Positions 63,577 through 64,000 of a DNA stretch of 64,000 nucleotides are shown here, one piece after another. Within the stretch, counting starts at the first letter, position 1, and each line of letters opens with the position of its first letter. This DNA is from Halococcus sediminicola (GTDB taxonomy: Archaea > Halobacteriota > Halobacteria > Halobacteriales > Halococcaceae). Location of the stretch: NCBI RefSeq assembly GCF_000755245.1, contig NZ_BBMP01000007.1, positions 1-64,000 on the forward strand, written 5' to 3'. Under the pieces are notes generated by a model, which did not search any database, had not been told where the DNA came from, and saw nothing but the letters and a program-made list of their open reading frames with translations. A program made the position numbers and the translations under genes.

Positions 63577-63927
63577 ATGATCGGACTCTCGCTGGGGAAG
63601 AAGGCGGTCAAATACGGGTACAAACGTGCTGGAATCCCCGGTGCAATCGCCACCGGGAGTGCAACAGCAGTCGGCTACCTGGTGGTCAAGCGGGCGCTCG
63701 AATCACGCACGGGCGAACGGAACGTCGACGCGGCGATCGATACGGACCGGATCAAATCGGCCGTCGATGAGGGCGGGGTACGTGCCGTCACCGACCGGGA
63801 GACACTCGAATCGGCCGTCGACGAAGACCAGCTCGACTCAGCTGTCGACATCGGAAACGTTCAGTCGGAAGCCGAGAACGAAGCTGCCGACAGGGAACGA
63901 GATTCGGACGACAACCCCACCGGATAG
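63577..63927 (+). CDS. Hypothetical protein with repeated DAAIDTDRIKSAVDE-type segments
   Basis: A 116-residue protein from ATG 63577 (MIGLSLGKKAVKYGYKRAGI). A hydrophobic segment (GIPGAIATGSATAVGYLVVK) may be a membrane anchor near residues 19-38. The C-terminal two thirds are acidic and built of imperfect repeats (AIDTDRIKSAVDEGGVRAVT, ESAVDEDQLDSAVDIGNV). I do not recognise it. It lies 91 bases after the MFS gene. Confidence 0.55.
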   Translation: MIGLSLGKKAVKYGYKRAGIPGAIATGSATAVGYLVVKRALESRTGERNVDAAIDTDRIKSAVDEGGVRAVTDRETLESAVDEDQLDSAVDIGNVQSEAENEAADRERDSDDNPTG

Positions 63928-64000
63928 GCCGTCCGGTTGTCTCACACCGAGTCGATCGCGGAGCGGCGGGAACGGTCACATGACGCTCACTACGGGCTGG

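Overview
The window is chromosomal DNA of a haloarchaeon (class Halobacteria). The proteins are acidic and rich in Asp and Glu. Many genes have TATA elements about 25-30 bases before the start codon, as in leaderless haloarchaeal transcripts, and exported proteins carry twin-arginine lipoprotein signals. Core genes are archaeal: a family B DNA polymerase, archaeal YchF, a fused ThiD-ThiN and a Cys-type Thi4. I saw no rRNA, tRNA, CRISPR array or intact transposase, and I cannot name the genus.

Bases 1 to about 23.2 kb read as less GC-rich, have longer intergenic stretches and hold several decayed genes. They carry a sugar kinase facing a BtpA protein, a TrkA-N protein with an amino-acid permease-USP fusion and an Lrp regulator, an acyltransferase broken by an in-frame TGA, a two-RCK potassium channel, a GH15 remnant, two toxin-antitoxin-like pairs (PIN with HTH; TumE with TumA) and an aminoglycoside-phosphotransferase-like protein. 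From 12 to 20 kb there is an acetate module on one strand: two acetyl-CoA synthetases on either side of a bacterio-opsin-activator-like regulator, followed by a DUF4212 plus SSS symporter pair.

From 23.2 to about 46 kb the sequence is GC-rich and gene-dense: serine acetyltransferase, formate/nitrite-type channel, acyl-CoA dehydrogenase, AzlCD, a bactofilin-like protein with YchF, a UbiA prenyltransferase, an aminotransferase, DNA polymerase B, HdeD and AI-2E membrane proteins, two flavin amine oxidases, an NSS transporter with a small partner, and an orphan glycine-betaine-type binding protein. Several very small proteins (44-52 residues) lie between them.

From 46 to 64 kb come a CBS protein, a Tat-exported penicillin-acylase-family hydrolase, and a notable block in which thiamine genes (tenA, a small membrane protein, thiDN, and thi4) surround an iron alcohol dehydrogenase, sulfoacetaldehyde acetyltransferase (xsc) and phosphotransacetylase (pta). 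Xsc needs thiamine diphosphate. Together these genes suggest a C2-sulfonate route (for example isethionate to sulfoacetaldehyde to acetyl phosphate to acetyl-CoA) placed beside supply of its cofactor. The tenA and thi4 promoters share an exact 11-base element, a candidate thiamine-responsive operator. An amidase, a zinc alcohol dehydrogenase, an MFS transporter and a hypothetical protein close the window.
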